Positions 7,283 to 16,010 of a DNA stretch of 64,000 nucleotides are shown here, piece after piece (position 1 is the first letter of the stretch; every line of letters starts with the position of its first letter). The stretch is taken from the NCBI GenBank assembly GCA_947258815.1, contig CAMYJW010000022.1, positions 1 to 64,000 on the forward strand, given 5' to 3'. This stretch comes from an uncultured Sphingomonadaceae bacterium. Its GTDB lineage: Bacteria; Pseudomonadota; Alphaproteobacteria; Sphingomonadales; Sphingomonadaceae. Made by a program: the position numbers and the translations under genes. Under the pieces are notes generated by a model. The model worked only from the letters and a program-made list of their open reading frames with translations. It did no database searches and was not told the origin of the DNA.

Positions 7283-7984
7283 ATGCGCCGCAAAGCTGTG
7301 TTTGCCGCACTGCTCGCGGCTGTCGGCCTGTTCGGTTATGCGCCTGCCTTTGGGCAGAACGCTGCCGAACAGGCTTCGCCGCGCAACATCGACATTGCCG
7401 CGCACGTTGCCGAAGCCGCGCAGCGATTCGGTCTTCCGGAGGGATGGATCTATGCAGTCATGCGCACTGAAAGTGCGGGCCGGATTCGTGCGGTTTCGTC
7501 AGCGGGCGCAATGGGCCTGATGCAGCTCATGCCAGGAACCTGGTCGCGCCAGCGCACCCGGTTCGGGCTTGGTCCTGACCCGTTCGATCCGCGCGACAAT
7601 ATCATGGCGGGCACCTCCTACCTTCGTGAAATGTATGACAGCTACGGCGCCTCTGGCTTCCTTGCTGCCTATAATGCGGGACCGGGCCGCTTCGAAGACT
7701 GGCGAGATCGCGGTCGTCCGCTCCCCGCCGAAACCCGCGCCTATGTCGCCAAGATTGCACCGATGCTGCAAGCAGGAAGCGCGGCAACAGCCGTTGCCAG
7801 CGCATCGCCCGTGCAGCCGGTCCGCCCGTCTTGGACACAGGGCCAGCTCTTTGCCGTGCGCGGAAACGCACCCGCCGACGCATCCGGCAGCTTCGCCGCC
7901 GCCGCGCCGCCGACCTCCATCCCCGCTTCGTCTGCCCCGCTGAACGGGCTCTTCGCGCCCGTTTCGGGGAGCCGTCCGCAGTGA
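7283..7984 (+). CDS. Lytic transglycosylase, VirB1-like
   Basis: A 233-residue protein with a signal peptide (about residues 1-24, ending AFG or FGQ) and an SLT domain. Visible motifs are the catalytic glutamate region MRTESAG, then GAMGLMQLMPGTW, then GTSYLREM and LAAYNAGPGR. It should open peptidoglycan locally for the mating pore. The C-terminal 70 residues are Ala/Pro/Ser-rich and probably unstructured. It lies four bases after DUF736 in the same operon. Confidence 0.9.
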   Translation: MRRKAVFAALLAAVGLFGYAPAFGQNAAEQASPRNIDIAAHVAEAAQRFGLPEGWIYAVMRTESAGRIRAVSSAGAMGLMQLMPGTWSRQRTRFGLGPDPFDPRDNIMAGTSYLREMYDSYGASGFLAAYNAGPGRFEDWRDRGRPLPAETRAYVAKIAPMLQAGSAATAVASASPVQPVRPSWTQGQLFAVRGNAPADASGSFAAAAPPTSIPASSAPLNGLFAPVSGSRPQ

Positions 7985-8136
7985 TTGACCGTTTGTCCTT
8001 CTGGCGTGTCACGGCGTGGTTTGGCGCAGGATTGTGCGGAAGGTCGGCTGCAGGAGAGGAAGGTTCAGGAGGATGGCAAGATAAAACGGGAGCCGTCGGT
8101 GTGGGTGGAGAGGTTAGGATTTCTAAGCTTTCCAGC

Positions 8137-8162
8137 GCCAGCCACGATATCGCCCGGCTGGC
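8137..8162. other. Inverted repeat upstream of the relaxase, candidate oriT element
   Basis: GCCAGCC (8137-8143) and GGCTGGC (8156-8162) form 7-bp arms around 12 bases. It lies 58 bases before the relaxase start in a gap (7985-8219) without a convincing gene. oriT sites often sit next to the relaxase gene and carry such repeats, but no nick-site consensus could be recognised. Confidence 0.3.
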
Positions 8163-8219
8163 ACGATGTTCAAAAATTGACGCAATTTCGCCATTTCGAC
8201 AGCCGTCGCAGGCGCAGTC

Positions 8220-9965
8220 ATGAGCGAAGATGATTTCGAGATCAGGCCAGGACGGATCAAAGACCGAGGCGGTCGACCAGGTGGGTCAAAGTCGCTCGTC
8301 GGGCAGGTCAAAGCACAGCTCAACAAGTCAGGCCGCGCCGGACATTTCGGCGCAGCATCAAGCCAGCGCGGCACCGGTCGACATGGCCGAGGACGCATCG
8401 CCTTGCTCCGGATGCGCGCCAATCAAGGCCAGCGCCGGGTCGTGATCAAGGCGCGGATCGTTCGGCATAGAGGCGCCCACTTTACCGCTGCACCACTGGC
8501 CCGCCACGCAGCTTACCTCAAGCGCGATGGCGTCACCAACGATGAAAAGGAGGCGAGCCTTTTCAATGCAGGTTCCGAGGAGGTCGACGGCGACATCTTT
8601 GCCGAACGTTGCGCCGATGACCGGCACCATTTCCGCTTCATCGTATCGCCCGAAGATGCGGTCGACATGTATGATGTGCGGGCCTTCACGCGCGAGTTGA
8701 TGAGCGACATGGCGACCGATCTTGGCACCAAACTCGATTGGGTGGCAGTCGATCACTGGAATACTGACAACCCCCACATCCACATCCTGTTGCGCGGCAA
8801 GGCTGACGACGGCCGCGACCTTGTGATCGACAAGGACTATATCCGTGAAGGAATGCGCAGCCGTGCCGAAGAGCGGGTGACACTTGAGCTTGGCCCGCGA
8901 ACCGAACGCGAGATTGACCGGGCTTTGGCCCGCGAGGTCGATGCCGATCGCTGGACCAGCCTTGACCGGCGGATGCAACGACAGGCGGATGATTTTGGAG
9001 GGGTGGTCGATTTGCGGGTTGCGCCCGGCGCACAACAGTCCCGCACAACCAATCACATGGTTGCCCGCGCCACCAAACTTGAGCGGCTTGGCCTTGCGAC
9101 ACGGATAACGCCGGGGTGCTGGATGTTGAAACCAGGGCTTGAACCGACACTGCGTCAGCTAGGCGCACGCGGCGACATCATCAAGACCATGCACCGGGCA
9201 ATGGGGGCAAGCGGACTTCGCCCTGACACGGGGCGCTTTGCGCTGCATGACGATCTGGCAGCCGAGCCGGTGATCGGACGATTGGTCGAGCGTGGTCTGC
9301 ATGATGAACTGACTGGCAGCGCCTATGCGGTAGTCGATGCGACCGACGGGCGGACACACTATCTTCGGTTCGATGACATTGATCAAACCAGCGACGCTAA
9401 GCCGGGTGCTATTGTTGAGCTTGGCCAATGGCGCGATAATCGTGGCAATGACCGGCAATCGCTGTCTGTGCGGTCAGACCTGTCGCTGGGCGACCAGATC
9501 AACGCCCCCGGCGCGACATGGCTCGATCGTCAGCTGGTCGCCCGTGAGCCTGTAGATACCGCCGGAGGGTTTGGCGCAGAGGTGCGCGATGCGCTTGCCG
9601 CACGTTCAGAGCATCTGGTAAGCGAAGGACTAGCGCGTCGGCAAGGCCAGCGGTTCATCTTCGCCAAGGAACTGCTTGATGAGTTGCGCAGCCGCGAATT
9701 AGCTGAGGCAACCAAGCACATCGCCACCCGGTCAGGGCTGGAACATATACCGGCACGACCCGGCGAACATATTGCCGGAATCTACCGTGAGCGCGTCACC
9801 CTCTCGTCAGGACGCTTTGCCATGATCGATGACGGGATGGGATTTCAGTTGGTGCCATGGCGACCCAACCTTGAACGCCATTTGAGTCAGGCCGTCAGCG
9901 GAACCATCAACGCTCGCGGCGGAGTCGATTGGAGCTTCACGCGCAGCAGGACACTGGGATTATAA
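8220..9965 (+). CDS. Relaxase of the VirD2 type with a DUF3363 domain
   Basis: A 581-residue protein. The N-terminal relaxase half has a candidate catalytic tyrosine in HAAYLKRDG (Tyr99), a DRHHFRFIVSPED block and the metal-binding NPHIHILLRG (His186 and His188). The C-terminal half (from about residue 225) is DUF3363. It should nick oriT, stay bound to the 5' end of the transferred strand and be escorted by TraG to the pore. The first 60 residues are basic and Gly-rich. AGGCGCAG just upstream is a modest ribosome binding site. Confidence 0.9.
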   Translation: MSEDDFEIRPGRIKDRGGRPGGSKSLVGQVKAQLNKSGRAGHFGAASSQRGTGRHGRGRIALLRMRANQGQRRVVIKARIVRHRGAHFTAAPLARHAAYLKRDGVTNDEKEASLFNAGSEEVDGDIFAERCADDRHHFRFIVSPEDAVDMYDVRAFTRELMSDMATDLGTKLDWVAVDHWNTDNPHIHILLRGKADDGRDLVIDKDYIREGMRSRAEERVTLELGPRTEREIDRALAREVDADRWTSLDRRMQRQADDFGGVVDLRVAPGAQQSRTTNHMVARATKLERLGLATRITPGCWMLKPGLEPTLRQLGARGDIIKTMHRAMGASGLRPDTGRFALHDDLAAEPVIGRLVERGLHDELTGSAYAVVDATDGRTHYLRFDDIDQTSDAKPGAIVELGQWRDNRGNDRQSLSVRSDLSLGDQINAPGATWLDRQLVAREPVDTAGGFGAEVRDALAARSEHLVSEGLARRQGQRFIFAKELLDELRSRELAEATKHIATRSGLEHIPARPGEHIAGIYRERVTLSSGRFAMIDDGMGFQLVPWRPNLERHLSQAVSGTINARGGVDWSFTRSRTLGL

Positions 9966-10003
9966 GTCATGCTTTTGTCTGGCCTCTTCGCTAAACCCCG
10001 TCC

Positions 10004-10021
10004 TTTTTCGCCACATTACGC
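10004..10021 (+). promoter_or_regulatory. Motif shared by the traG and trbB leaders (traG copy)
   Basis: TTTTCGCCACATTACGC, 68 bases before the traG start, matches TTTTCGCCATACTACGC at 14302-14318 upstream of trbB with two mismatches in 17. A partial version (TTTCGCCATTTCGAC) lies at 8186-8200 before the relaxase. It may be a common promoter or operator of the transfer genes. Confidence 0.4.
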
Positions 10022-10088
10022 CAGCAGGAGTTCCGGTCTTGCGCGCTTGCACTAACCAATGATTGGGCTTGTCCGAAAGGAGAAAGTC

Positions 10089-12083
10089 ATGGCCGCAACC
10101 AAAATTCTCTGGGGACAGATCCTCGCTGTGTTCATGCTCGTGCTGACTGGTATCTGGGGTGCAACACAGTGGACCGCTTCCGCTCTAGCTTACCAGCCGG
10201 AACTGGGCTCGCCTTGGTTCATGCTGCTGGGTTGGCCAGTCTACCGGCCTTACGACTTCTTCTGGTGGTGGTTCAGCTACGACGCCTATGCGCCGCACAT
10301 CTTCGAAACCGGCGGGCTCATCGCCGTCACCGGCGGCTTTGCCTCGATCATCGCTGCCATCTCCATGTCAGTCTGGCGCGCCCGTGAGATGAAAACAGCC
10401 GCGACCTACGGCACAGCACGTTGGGCCAACCGGCAGGAGATCCAGGAGGCTGGACTGCTCGACGACAAGGGCGTCGTGCTCGGCCAGTTCAACAACCAAT
10501 ATATTCGCCATGACGGGCCAGAGCATGTGCTGTGCTTTGCCCCGACCCGCACCGGCAAGGGTGTTGGGCTTGTCATACCAACGCTGCTTACCTGGCCTGG
10601 TTCAGCCATCGTCCATGACATCAAGGGCGAGAACTGGACGCTGACTGCGGGCTATCGCTCTAGCTTCAGCCGCGTGCTGCTGTTCGATCCGACCAATGCG
10701 GATTCCGCAGCCTACAACCCACTGCTCGAAGTGCGTCGCGGTGTCTGCGAGGTGCGCGATGTCCAGAATGTCGCCGACGTGTTGGTCGATCCCGAAGGCA
10801 GTCTTGAAAAGCGCAACCATTGGGAGAAGACCAGCCATTCGTTGCTCGTTGGCGCGATCCTGCATGTTCTCTATGCCGAGCCCGACAAGACACTGGCTGG
10901 CGTCGCCGCATTCCTGTCCGATCCGAAGCGCTCGTTTGAATCCACGCTCGCGGCGATGATGATGACAGCCCATCTCGGCGATGACGGTGTTCATCCCGTC
11001 GTCGCCAGTGCCGCGCGCGAACTGCTCAACAAATCCGAGAATGAAAGGTCGGGCGTGCTCTCGACCGCCATGTCGTTCCTCGGCCTCTACCGCGATCCCG
11101 TCGTCGCGCAGGTGACGCGGCAATGCGATTGGCGGATAGCCGATCTGGTCGATGCCAAACGGCCAACCACACTCTATCTGGTCATTCCGCCATCGGATAT
11201 CAGCCGCACTAAACCGCTCATCCGGTTGCTACTCAATCAGATCGGCCGCAGACTAACCGAAGAGTTGGCCCCCGATGCCAAGCGCCAGCGTGTGCTCATC
11301 ATGCTCGACGAATTCCCGGCACTCGGACGACTCGATTTCTTCGAAAGCGCGCTGGCGTTCATGGCGGGCTATGGCCTTAAAGCCTTTCTCATCGCCCAGT
11401 CCCTCAACCAGATCGAGCATGCCTACGGCCAGAACAACGCAATCCTCGACAATTGCCATGTCCGGGTCTGCTTTGCGACCAATGATGAACGCACCGCCAA
11501 GCGTGTGTCGGAATCGCTAGGCACAGCGACGGAGCTGCGCGCCATGAAGAACTACGCCGGGCACCGGCTCTCCCCTTGGCTGGGCCATCTGATGATTTCG
11601 AAATCAGAGACTGCCCGGTCATTGCTCACACCCGGAGAAATTCAGGAGCTTCCCAAGACCGATGAGATTGTCATGATGGCGGGCGCCCATCCCATTCGGG
11701 CAAAGAAGGCCCAGTATTTCCGGGACAAGCGGCTGTCCGCCCGTGTGCTGACACCGCCAAAAGTTCGTGCAGCCTCCAAAGAGATGAGCGCAACGCACGA
11801 TTGGCTGGGCTTGATCGCGAAGATGCCTGCAGAAGCGAAGCGCGGTCCGAAGCGGAAGGGCGAACATGACACTGATCCGCACAACGCCGGCATACGCACC
11901 GAACCTGAATTGCCGATCCATGAAGACATCGCCCCACCGCCAAAATCCGTTGCGAGGGAGTTCGACTTTGATCGCGATGAGCAGAATGACGACGACGTGG
12001 CGCGCAATCGCCGCCTGCAGGACCGGATGCGCGGCAATGCAAGGCGGGCTTCGCTCGATCCAGGCGATGGAATAGAATTATGA
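10089..12083 (+). CDS. traG: Type IV coupling protein TraG/VirD4
   Basis: A 664-residue inner-membrane ATPase. Two N-terminal membrane segments (about residues 8-30 and 70-95) are followed by Walker A APTRTGKG (151-158) and Walker B in RVLIMLDEFPALG. It should recruit the relaxase-DNA complex and pump DNA into the Trb channel. The start at 10089 has AGGAG six bases upstream; an in-frame ATG ten codons earlier has none. The C-terminal 70 residues are charged and probably flexible. It overlaps the RHH gene by four bases. Confidence 0.93.
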   Translation: MAATKILWGQILAVFMLVLTGIWGATQWTASALAYQPELGSPWFMLLGWPVYRPYDFFWWWFSYDAYAPHIFETGGLIAVTGGFASIIAAISMSVWRAREMKTAATYGTARWANRQEIQEAGLLDDKGVVLGQFNNQYIRHDGPEHVLCFAPTRTGKGVGLVIPTLLTWPGSAIVHDIKGENWTLTAGYRSSFSRVLLFDPTNADSAAYNPLLEVRRGVCEVRDVQNVADVLVDPEGSLEKRNHWEKTSHSLLVGAILHVLYAEPDKTLAGVAAFLSDPKRSFESTLAAMMMTAHLGDDGVHPVVASAARELLNKSENERSGVLSTAMSFLGLYRDPVVAQVTRQCDWRIADLVDAKRPTTLYLVIPPSDISRTKPLIRLLLNQIGRRLTEELAPDAKRQRVLIMLDEFPALGRLDFFESALAFMAGYGLKAFLIAQSLNQIEHAYGQNNAILDNCHVRVCFATNDERTAKRVSESLGTATELRAMKNYAGHRLSPWLGHLMISKSETARSLLTPGEIQELPKTDEIVMMAGAHPIRAKKAQYFRDKRLSARVLTPPKVRAASKEMSATHDWLGLIAKMPAEAKRGPKRKGEHDTDPHNAGIRTEPELPIHEDIAPPPKSVAREFDFDRDEQNDDDVARNRRLQDRMRGNARRASLDPGDGIEL

Positions 12084-12493
12084 AATCCGGCAACCGCATC
12101 AAGCACACATTCCGTTTGCCGCCGGACATCTCGCAACAACTCGCTGAGTTCGCGATCCGGAAACGCGCGACACAGGCATCAATCGTCGAGACCGCCATTG
12201 CGTCGTTCCTGTCGCCAGATGGGTCAGAACGGATGGAGGCTGCCGTCACAAGGCGGCTTGACCGCCTAACCAAGCAGAATGAGCGGCTTGAATTTCAAAT
12301 TGAGGTAACGAACGAGACGTTGGCTCTGTTCGTGCGTTTCTGGCTCACTGCAAATCCGCCGCTACCTGAATCCGCAAGGGCTGCGGCGCAAGCACAGGGA
12401 AAAGAGCGCTACGAAGGCTTTATCGAGGCACTGGCGCGGAAGCTGGAATCGGGCTCGCATCTGGTCGACGATTTGCACAGCGGGAGGCGCTGA
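12080..12493 (+). CDS. Ribbon-helix-helix (CopG-like) regulator
   Basis: A 137-residue protein. The first 50 residues fit a ribbon-helix-helix: the strand IKHTFRLPPD, then ISQQLAEFAIRKRATQASIVETAI. The rest is a coiled-coil-like stretch (RLDRLTKQNERLEFQIEV) and a C-terminal helix. CopG proteins between traG and trbB are standard in this ICE class and are presumed repressors or relaxosome accessory factors. It is translationally coupled to traG. The dyad array starting 43 bases downstream is a candidate target. Confidence 0.85.
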   Translation: MKSGNRIKHTFRLPPDISQQLAEFAIRKRATQASIVETAIASFLSPDGSERMEAAVTRRLDRLTKQNERLEFQIEVTNETLALFVRFWLTANPPLPESARAAAQAQGKERYEGFIEALARKLESGSHLVDDLHSGRR

Positions 12494-12535
12494 ACAATCA
12501 TGGCCGGGTCGCTGGTCGGTCTTTCCATACCTCGT

Positions 12536-12683
12536 TGTGATTGATATTCACAAAGTGTCATTCCTGTGATAGATTTTCACAATCGGTGAACTGGATTCGC
12601 AGCGGGCCATGACCCCGGTGAGAGTTTTTCGCAAAGGATGCCTATGGGTGATTGGCCCTCACAAGCGGTGAACAATTTTCGCG
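12536..12683. promoter_or_regulatory. Array of six 17-bp dyads across the fic promoter and start
   Basis: Each unit has two 5-bp half sites 7 bases apart. TGTGA-N7-TCACA occurs at 12536-12552 and 12565-12581. GGTGA-N7-TCGCA or close variants occur at 12585-12601, 12617-12633, 12647-12663 (TCACA) and 12667-12683 (TCGCG). Start spacings are 29, 20, 32, 30 and 20 bases. The last two units lie inside the fic coding region. It looks like a cooperative operator for a dimeric regulator. Confidence 0.6.
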
Positions 12684-14185
12684 CAAAGGCATTGCCTGAG
12701 CGCGCAACGCCGGTTGGCTACGCCGCCTTGATAGCCGCTTATGATCTCGCGCTGCCGCTGCCGCCGCGCCTCGCTGCCATTGCCGAGCGCCATCACCCGG
12801 TCACAACGGCTGAGTGGATAATGTTCACACCGCGCCACCGCCCCGAACCAAGTCTGGCCGGTCACCTCACTTTCGCAATCAAGTGGGAGGGTATCGATCT
12901 CTCCATCCTTGCCCGTCTCTTCCAAACAGTCGAACCCGGCGCGGTCGCCGATCTTGTTCGGGCAACGCCGACGGGGGCGTTTGCGCGCAGGATATGGTTT
13001 CTTTATGAATGGCTGACCGGACAAGCATTGGATGTCCCCGATGCCGGCAAAGTCCGCACCGTCTCGGTCGTTGATCCAGAACAGCAATTTGCCTTGGATC
13101 AAGGTGAGCCCTCGCCGCGCCACCGGGTCTTGAACAACCTGCCCGGCACACCAAGCTTCTGCCCGATGATCCGCCGATCGGCAGTCCTGGTCGAAGCCGC
13201 TGCAAAGAAGCTTGATGCACGCGCGCGTGCCCAAATTGGCCGCGTGCGCCCCGATCTTATCGCACGCGCTGCCGCTTTTCTGCTGCTCAACGACTCCAAA
13301 TCCTCTTTTGCTATCGAAGGTGAGCGCCCGTCAGGAACCCGTGCCGTCAGATGGGGGCAAGCCATTGCCGAAGCTGGCAACACGCAACTGAGCTTGCCGG
13401 AGTTTGACCGCCTTCAACGCATTGTCATTGGCGACGCGCGATTTGTGCGTCTGGGCCTGCGCGATGAAGGCGGCTTTGTTGGGGTGCATGACCGCGAAAC
13501 GGGTGACCCCATTCCCGACCATATCAGCGCCCGCGCGCAAGACCTTCCGGATCTCATTGCGGGCCTTGCCGATTTTGCCGCACGCGCGCAGTCGGGCGGC
13601 TTTGATCCCGTCGCCACGGCAGCTGCGCTCGCCTTCGGGTTCGTCTATATCCACCCTTATGTTGACGGAAATGGTCGGCTTCACCGCTGGCTCATCCATC
13701 ACGCACTCGCAGCCGCGAACTATAATCCCCCCGGACTCGTTTTCCCCGTCAGCGCTGCGATCCTCAGACGCCTTGATGATTACCGTATTGTACTCGAAAC
13801 CTACTCTCGGCCACTGTTGCCGGAAATCGAATGGCAGCGGACGGCAAAGGGCAATGTCGAGGTGCTGAACGACACTGCTGCATTTTATCGCTATTTCGAT
13901 GCAACCGCGCATACGGAATTCCTCTACGCCTGCGTCGAACAGACGATCATGGAAGACCTTCCTGCGGAAGTGGCCTTTCTCGAAGCGTTTGATCGCTTCG
14001 CCCAGGAAGTCCAGGAAATCGTCGATATGCCGACCGACCGGGTCGAACTTTTGCAGAAGTTCCTTCAGCAAAATGATGGCACACTTTCGCAGCGTGCGAG
14101 AACGCGCGAATTTGCAGCGTTGACGGACGAAGAGGTGCAACGCGTCGAACAGCTCTATAGTGACACATTCGAGATCGCGCGATGA
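12644..14185 (+). CDS. fic: Fic family protein, probably self-inhibited AMP transferase
   Basis: A 513-residue protein. The Fic motif reads HPYVDGNGR (His337 to Arg345), with Tyr in place of the usual Phe, and all catalytic residues are kept. An upstream inhibitory helix motif S-x-x-x-E-G is seen as SFAIEG (Ser221 to Gly226), the arrangement of class II Fic proteins that block their own ATP site. Active enzymes transfer AMP to hydroxyl groups of target proteins. The N-terminal 200 and C-terminal 150 residues are not recognised. The ATG at 12644 is five bases after AAAGGA; the ATG at 12638 overlaps that site. The gene interrupts the usual traG-copG-trbB order. Confidence 0.85.
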   Translation: MGDWPSQAVNNFRAKALPERATPVGYAALIAAYDLALPLPPRLAAIAERHHPVTTAEWIMFTPRHRPEPSLAGHLTFAIKWEGIDLSILARLFQTVEPGAVADLVRATPTGAFARRIWFLYEWLTGQALDVPDAGKVRTVSVVDPEQQFALDQGEPSPRHRVLNNLPGTPSFCPMIRRSAVLVEAAAKKLDARARAQIGRVRPDLIARAAAFLLLNDSKSSFAIEGERPSGTRAVRWGQAIAEAGNTQLSLPEFDRLQRIVIGDARFVRLGLRDEGGFVGVHDRETGDPIPDHISARAQDLPDLIAGLADFAARAQSGGFDPVATAAALAFGFVYIHPYVDGNGRLHRWLIHHALAAANYNPPGLVFPVSAAILRRLDDYRIVLETYSRPLLPEIEWQRTAKGNVEVLNDTAAFYRYFDATAHTEFLYACVEQTIMEDLPAEVAFLEAFDRFAQEVQEIVDMPTDRVELLQKFLQQNDGTLSQRARTREFAALTDEEVQRVEQLYSDTFEIAR

Positions 14186-14301
14186 GCACCGCGCGCACAT
14201 ATCACCACCCTCGTATAGCCGCAGAATCACAACGACACTGCCACCGAGCGGCATAAAAGCAGTTCCTGCTCAGACTGAGAGACCAGCCGCCTCTTTCTCC
14301 C

Positions 14302-14318
14302 TTTTCGCCATACTACGC
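14302..14318 (+). promoter_or_regulatory. Motif shared by the traG and trbB leaders (trbB copy)
   Basis: TTTTCGCCATACTACGC matches the traG leader (10004-10021) with two mismatches. It lies about 100 bases before trbB in the gap after fic (14186-14418), which has no other gene. It suggests that trbB keeps its own promoter despite the fic insertion. Confidence 0.4.
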
Positions 14319-14393
14319 TGACCGCAAAAGGCTGTTGCCTTACCGCTGACTAATGTCCTTTTGATCCGCCTCGCGGGCACAGCCGATGGTCGG

Positions 14394-14415
14394 ATGCCTC
14401 GCAGACACGAGGCAT
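14394..14415 (+). promoter_or_regulatory. Hairpin covering the trbB ribosome binding site
   Basis: ATGCCTCG (14394-14401) and CGAGGCAT (14408-14415) form a perfect 8-bp stem with a 6-nt loop. The 3' arm contains CGAGG, the ribosome binding site of the trbB ATG at 14419. Folding would hide it. Confidence 0.5.
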
Positions 14416-14418
14416 TTC

Positions 14419-15402
14419 ATGAGCGTCATCCCGATCCGGTCCGAAGCCTCATCGCGCGGCGCGCGCATGCTGCGCACAGCCCTCGGGCCGGAAATAGCGG
14501 CATGGCTTGAAGACGCCTCGGTGATCGAGGTCATGCTCAATCCCGACGGGCGGCTTTGGATCGACCGGCTGGGAGCCGGAATCGCCGATACGGGAAGCGG
14601 GATGTCCGCTGCCGATGGCGAGCGGATCATCCGGCTGGTTGCGCATCATGTCGGGGCCGAGGTCCATGCCAAAGCACCGCGGGTATCGGCAGAGCTTCCC
14701 GATAAGGGCGAGCGGTTCGAGGGGCTTTTGCCTCCGGTCGTGGCTGCACCCAGTTTCGCGATCCGCAAGCCTGCCGTCGCGGTGTTCACGCTCACGGATT
14801 ATGTCGCGGCGGAGATCATGTCTGCCTGGCAGGCCGAGGCGCTGATTGACGCGGTTGCTGCCCGCAAGAACATCCTGGTCGCCGGCGGAACCTCGACGGG
14901 CAAAACCACGCTCACCAACGCACTGCTCGCCGAAGTTGCAAAGACCGACGACCGAGTCGTCCTGATCGAGGACACGCGCGAGCTTCAGTGCGCCGCGCCT
15001 AACCTCGTGTCACTGCGCACCAAAGATGGCGTTGCAACGCTCTCCGACCTGGTCCGCTCCGCACTGCGCCTGCGGCCCGACCGTATTCCCATCGGTGAGG
15101 TGCGCGGTGCCGAGGCGCTCGACCTCTTGAAAGCTTGGGGCACTGGCCACCCCGGCGGCGTGGGCACCATTCATGCCGGATCGGCGCTCGGCACGCTGCG
15201 GCGGATGGAGCAGCTGATCCAGGAGAGCGTGGTCACAGTGCCGCGCGCGCTCATCGCCGAGACCATCAACGTCATCGCCGTGCTGGTCCGCGACGGCACC
15301 GGCAGGCGGCTGGCCGAACTCGCTCAAGTCACCGGGCTCGATGATCGAGGCGACTACCTGATCCTTCCCATCACCCCCCAAACCAAAGGAGTTATCTCGT
15401 GA
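14419..15402 (+). CDS. trbB: Conjugal transfer ATPase TrbB (VirB11-like)
   Basis: A 327-residue hexameric secretion ATPase. Walker A is GGTSTGKTT (about residues 156-164), followed by the Asp box region [12 protein letters not shown] and Walker B/His box region [33 protein letters not shown]. It powers pilus biogenesis and substrate transfer at the cytoplasmic side of the pore. The ATG at 14419 is preferred over 14386 because of the well-placed CGAGG. The TrbC start overlaps its stop, so it is the first gene of the trb operon. Confidence 0.93.
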   Translation: MSVIPIRSEASSRGARMLRTALGPEIAAWLEDASVIEVMLNPDGRLWIDRLGAGIADTGSGMSAADGERIIRLVAHHVGAEVHAKAPRVSAELPDKGERFEGLLPPVVAAPSFAIRKPAVAVFTLTDYVAAEIMSAWQAEALIDAVAARKNILVAGGTSTGKTTLTNALLAEVAKTDDRVVLIEDTRELQCAAPNLVSLRTKDGVATLSDLVRSALRLRPDRIPIGEVRGAEALDLLKAWGTGHPGGVGTIHAGSALGTLRRMEQLIQESVVTVPRALIAETINVIAVLVRDGTGRRLAELAQVTGLDDRGDYLILPITPQTKGVIS

Positions 15403-15731
15403 TCCAGACACTTACTCGCGCCCGTGCACGCCTGTCCGCCGCCATGCTCGGCGGCTTCGTTGCCCTTTCCGTCGCCACGCCTGCCCATGCGGCGGGCTCG
15501 TCGATGCCGTGGGAGGCGCCTCTTCAGTCGATCCTTGAATCGATCCAGGGGCCGGTCGCCAAGATCGTGGCGGTCATGATCATCATCGCCACCGGTCTGG
15601 CGCTCGCCTTCGGCGATACGTCGGGCGGCGCGCGGCGGATGATCCAGATCGTGTTTGGCCTCTCGATCGCCTTTGCCGCCTCGTCCTTCTTCCTGTCGTT
15701 CTTCTCGTTCGGCGGCGGAGCGCTGGTCTGA
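15399..15731 (+). CDS. trbC: Pilin subunit TrbC (VirB2-like)
   Basis: A 110-residue protein starting with GTG, with AAAGGAG seven bases upstream. It has a long signal peptide ending near PAHAAGSSMPW, then two hydrophobic segments (about residues 53-70 and 82-105) separated by a short polar loop, the classic conjugative prepilin layout. After signal cleavage it is probably processed by the TraF-like peptidase at 6371 to form the transfer pilus. Confidence 0.88.
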   Translation: MIQTLTRARARLSAAMLGGFVALSVATPAHAAGSSMPWEAPLQSILESIQGPVAKIVAVMIIIATGLALAFGDTSGGARRMIQIVFGLSIAFAASSFFLSFFSFGGGALV

Positions 15732-16006
15732 TGGAGGCCGCACCGCCCGAAGCCGTGCCGGGCTTTGTCGTCCCGGTTCACCGCGCGCTGACCGAGCATA
15801 TCTTGCTCGGCGGCGCACCGCGGGGCCTTGCGATCGCGAATGCGACGCTGGCCGCGGCGATCGGGCTGGGCCTGCGCCTGTGGATCGCCGGCGTCGTGAT
15901 CTTCGCGCTCGGCCACATGGTTTCGGTCTGGGCGGCACGGCGCGATCCTCAATTCGTCGATGTCGCGCGGCGGCATCTGCGCTTTCCCACCTATCTGAGG
16001 GTTTGA
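15731..16006 (+). CDS. trbD: Conjugal transfer protein TrbD (VirB3-like)
   Basis: A 91-residue inner-membrane protein with the family start PEAVPGFVVPVHRALTEHILLGGAPRGLAI, then two adjacent hydrophobic stretches and a polar end with RRDPQFVDVARRH. VirB3-type proteins assist the VirB4/TrbE ATPase in pilus assembly. The start codon overlaps the trbC stop (TGATG). Confidence 0.9.
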   Translation: MEAAPPEAVPGFVVPVHRALTEHILLGGAPRGLAIANATLAAAIGLGLRLWIAGVVIFALGHMVSVWAARRDPQFVDVARRHLRFPTYLRV

Positions 16007-16010
16007 GCCG

